Of a stretch of DNA of 5,565 nt, positions 4,343 to 5,565 are shown one piece after another. The notes beneath the pieces were generated by a model. That model ran no database searches and was not told where the DNA came from. It saw nothing but the letters and a program-made list of their open reading frames with translations. The DNA lies in contig CANFIV010000125.1 in the NCBI GenBank assembly GCA_947446935.1, positions 1-5,565 of the forward strand, given 5' to 3'. Source of the DNA: Sphingomonadaceae bacterium. Lineage in GTDB: Bacteria; Pseudomonadota; Alphaproteobacteria; Sphingomonadales; Sphingomonadaceae. The position numbers and the translations under genes were made by a program. Numbering within the stretch: the first letter of the stretch is position 1; every line of letters starts with the position of its first letter.

Positions 4343-5565
4343 GGTCTTCGCGAAAGGGTTCTTGGCGCTGCGCAAAGTAAGACGGATCGGCACCGCATCG
4401 AAGCCCAGTTCGCGCCGGATGCCGTTGATCAGGTAGCGGCGATAGCTTTCGGGAAGCTGATCGAGCCGGGTGCCGAACATCACGAAGCTGGGCGGGCGAA
4501 TGCGCGCCTGCGTGATGTAGCGCAACTTGATGCGGCGGCCACCGGGTGCGGGTGGCGGATTGGCACCCAGCGCATCGTCAAACCAGCGGTTGAGCGCGGA
4601 AGTCGGCACGCGGCGCGACCATGCTGCGCGGATATCGAACGCGGCGGCGAGCATCTGATCTAGCCCCTTGCCGGTGCGCGCCGAAACCGCGAGCAGCGGC
4701 ACCCCGCGTACTTGCGCCAAACCATCTTCCAGCGCGGCACGGATGCCGTTGAACAGGCCGCTCGGATCCTCGGCGATGTCCCACTTGTTGATCGCGATCA
4801 TCAGCGCGCGGCCCTCTTCGAGCACCAGCGAGGCGATCTTGAGATCCTGATGCTCCAGCCCGCGCGTCGCATCGAGCAGCAGCACCACGACTTCGGCAAA
4901 GTCGATCGCGCGGCGCGCATCGGCGACCGACATGATCTCGAGCTTGTCGACCACTTGCGCCTTCTTGCGCATCCCGGCGGTGTCGATCAGGCGAATAGGC
5001 CGCACGTCGCCGCTCTGCGGATCGGTCCATTCCCAATCGACCGCGATCGAATCGCGCGTGATCCCGGCCTCGGGCCCGGTCAACAGCCGGTCTTCGCCCA
5101 GCATCCGGTTGATCAACGTGGACTTGCCTGCATTCGGCCGCCCTACGATGGCCAGCTTCAGAATCGACTGGGGATCAAAATCCTCCTCGTCCACCACGTC
5201 CGCCTCGGAAACAGCGTCCTCGTCAACGTCCTTCTCGATATGCGGCAGCAGGGCCTCGAACAAATCGCCAAAGCCCTCGCCATGCTCGGCCGACAGCGCC
5301 ACCGGCTCCCCGAACCCCAGCGAGAAGGCGTCATAAAAGCCCGGATCGCCCGCGCGCCCTTCGGCCTTGTTGGCCACCAGCACGATCGGCACCTTGTTCG
5401 AACGCAGATAGCGGGCGATCTCCTCGTCGAGCGGTGTAACGCCCGCACGGGAATCGATCACGAACAGGGCCACATCCGCGCCTTCGAGCGACGCTTCGGT
5501 CTGCTGGCGCATGCGGCCGGGCAGCGTGGTGGGATCAAGATCTTCCCAGCCGGCGGTATCAACAA
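4340..5565 (-). CDS. der: Ribosome-assembly GTPase Der (EngA), N-terminus beyond window
   Basis: The frame is open to the right edge, so the visible 407 residues lack the first P-loop and about 50 residues before it. The visible part begins VDTAGWED (G3 motif of the first G domain), then NKAE (visible residues 65-68) and SAEHGEG (91-97). An acidic linker (about 111-130) leads to the second G domain: GRPNAGKS (141-148), DTAGMRKK (194-201), NKWD (259-262) and SARTGKG (294-300). A C-terminal KH-like domain (from about 345) contains RYITQARIRPPSF and ends KNPFAKT. Tandem G domains plus a KH-like domain are diagnostic of Der, an essential GTPase of 50S subunit maturation. Every nucleotide-binding motif in view is intact. 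It overlaps the DUF983 gene by one base. An internal ATG at 5512 is not the start, because the G3 motif lies upstream of it. Confidence 0.97.
   Translation of the reverse strand, partial: VDTAGWEDLDPTTLPGRMRQQTEASLEGADVALFVIDSRAGVTPLDEEIARYLRSNKVPIVLVANKAEGRAGDPGFYDAFSLGFGEPVALSAEHGEGFGDLFEALLPHIEKDVDEDAVSEADVVDEEDFDPQSILKLAIVGRPNAGKSTLINRMLGEDRLLTGPEAGITRDSIAVDWEWTDPQSGDVRPIRLIDTAGMRKKAQVVDKLEIMSVADARRAIDFAEVVVLLLDATRGLEHQDLKIASLVLEEGRALMIAINKWDIAEDPSGLFNGIRAALEDGLAQVRGVPLLAVSARTGKGLDQMLAAAFDIRAAWSRRVPTSALNRWFDDALGANPPPAPGGRRIKLRYITQARIRPPSFVMFGTRLDQLPESYRRYLINGIRRELGFDAVPIRLTLRSAKNPFAKT

Overview
The window reads as chromosomal DNA from a high-GC alphaproteobacterium, probably a sphingomonad (Sphingomonadales). 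This rests on the overall composition, on der being followed directly by a DUF983 gene, on a DUF4345 membrane protein, and on a promoter-like element resembling the Caulobacter housekeeping consensus. The lineage call is inference from gene content; no rRNA or tRNA gene is present to test it.

Layout, left to right. (1) Positions 1-631, minus strand: the N-terminal 210 residues of an RTX (calcium-binding nonapeptide repeat) protein that runs off the left edge. (2) Positions 632-1022: a long non-coding divergent region with a clearly AT-richer core (about 690-850) holding several short perfect dyads. Its right end carries a promoter-like element over a 12-bp palindrome. (3) Positions 1023-2146, plus strand: a translationally coupled pair, an HD-domain metalloprotein with a full H/HD/H/H/D ligand set and a small four-helix DUF4345 membrane protein. 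(4) Positions 2198-3835, minus strand: a Tat-exported GH43-family glycosidase with a C-terminal beta-sandwich domain, convergent with the pair before it. (5) Positions 3836-3914: a short gap with an 18-bp imperfect dyad just upstream of the GH43 start. (6) Positions 3915-5565, minus strand: DUF983 zinc-ribbon membrane protein and the GTPase Der. Der is truncated at its N-terminus by the right edge, and the two genes share one base at the stop/start junction (TGATG).

How the genes relate. der and the DUF983 gene form a core-genome operon. GH43 is on the same strand 79 nt downstream but has its own leader dyad and Shine-Dalgarno, so it may be a separate unit for extracytoplasmic breakdown of plant or microbial glycans. 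The HD/DUF4345 pair is a two-gene unit of unknown job; its metal-ligand pattern leaves open either a phosphohydrolase or a PhnZ/MIOX-type diiron oxygenase. The RTX protein is presumably exported by a type I system encoded elsewhere.

I see no CRISPR array, insertion sequence, tRNA, phage gene or obvious defence system. The best candidates for something undescribed are the HD/DUF4345 pair and the dyad-rich RTX upstream region.
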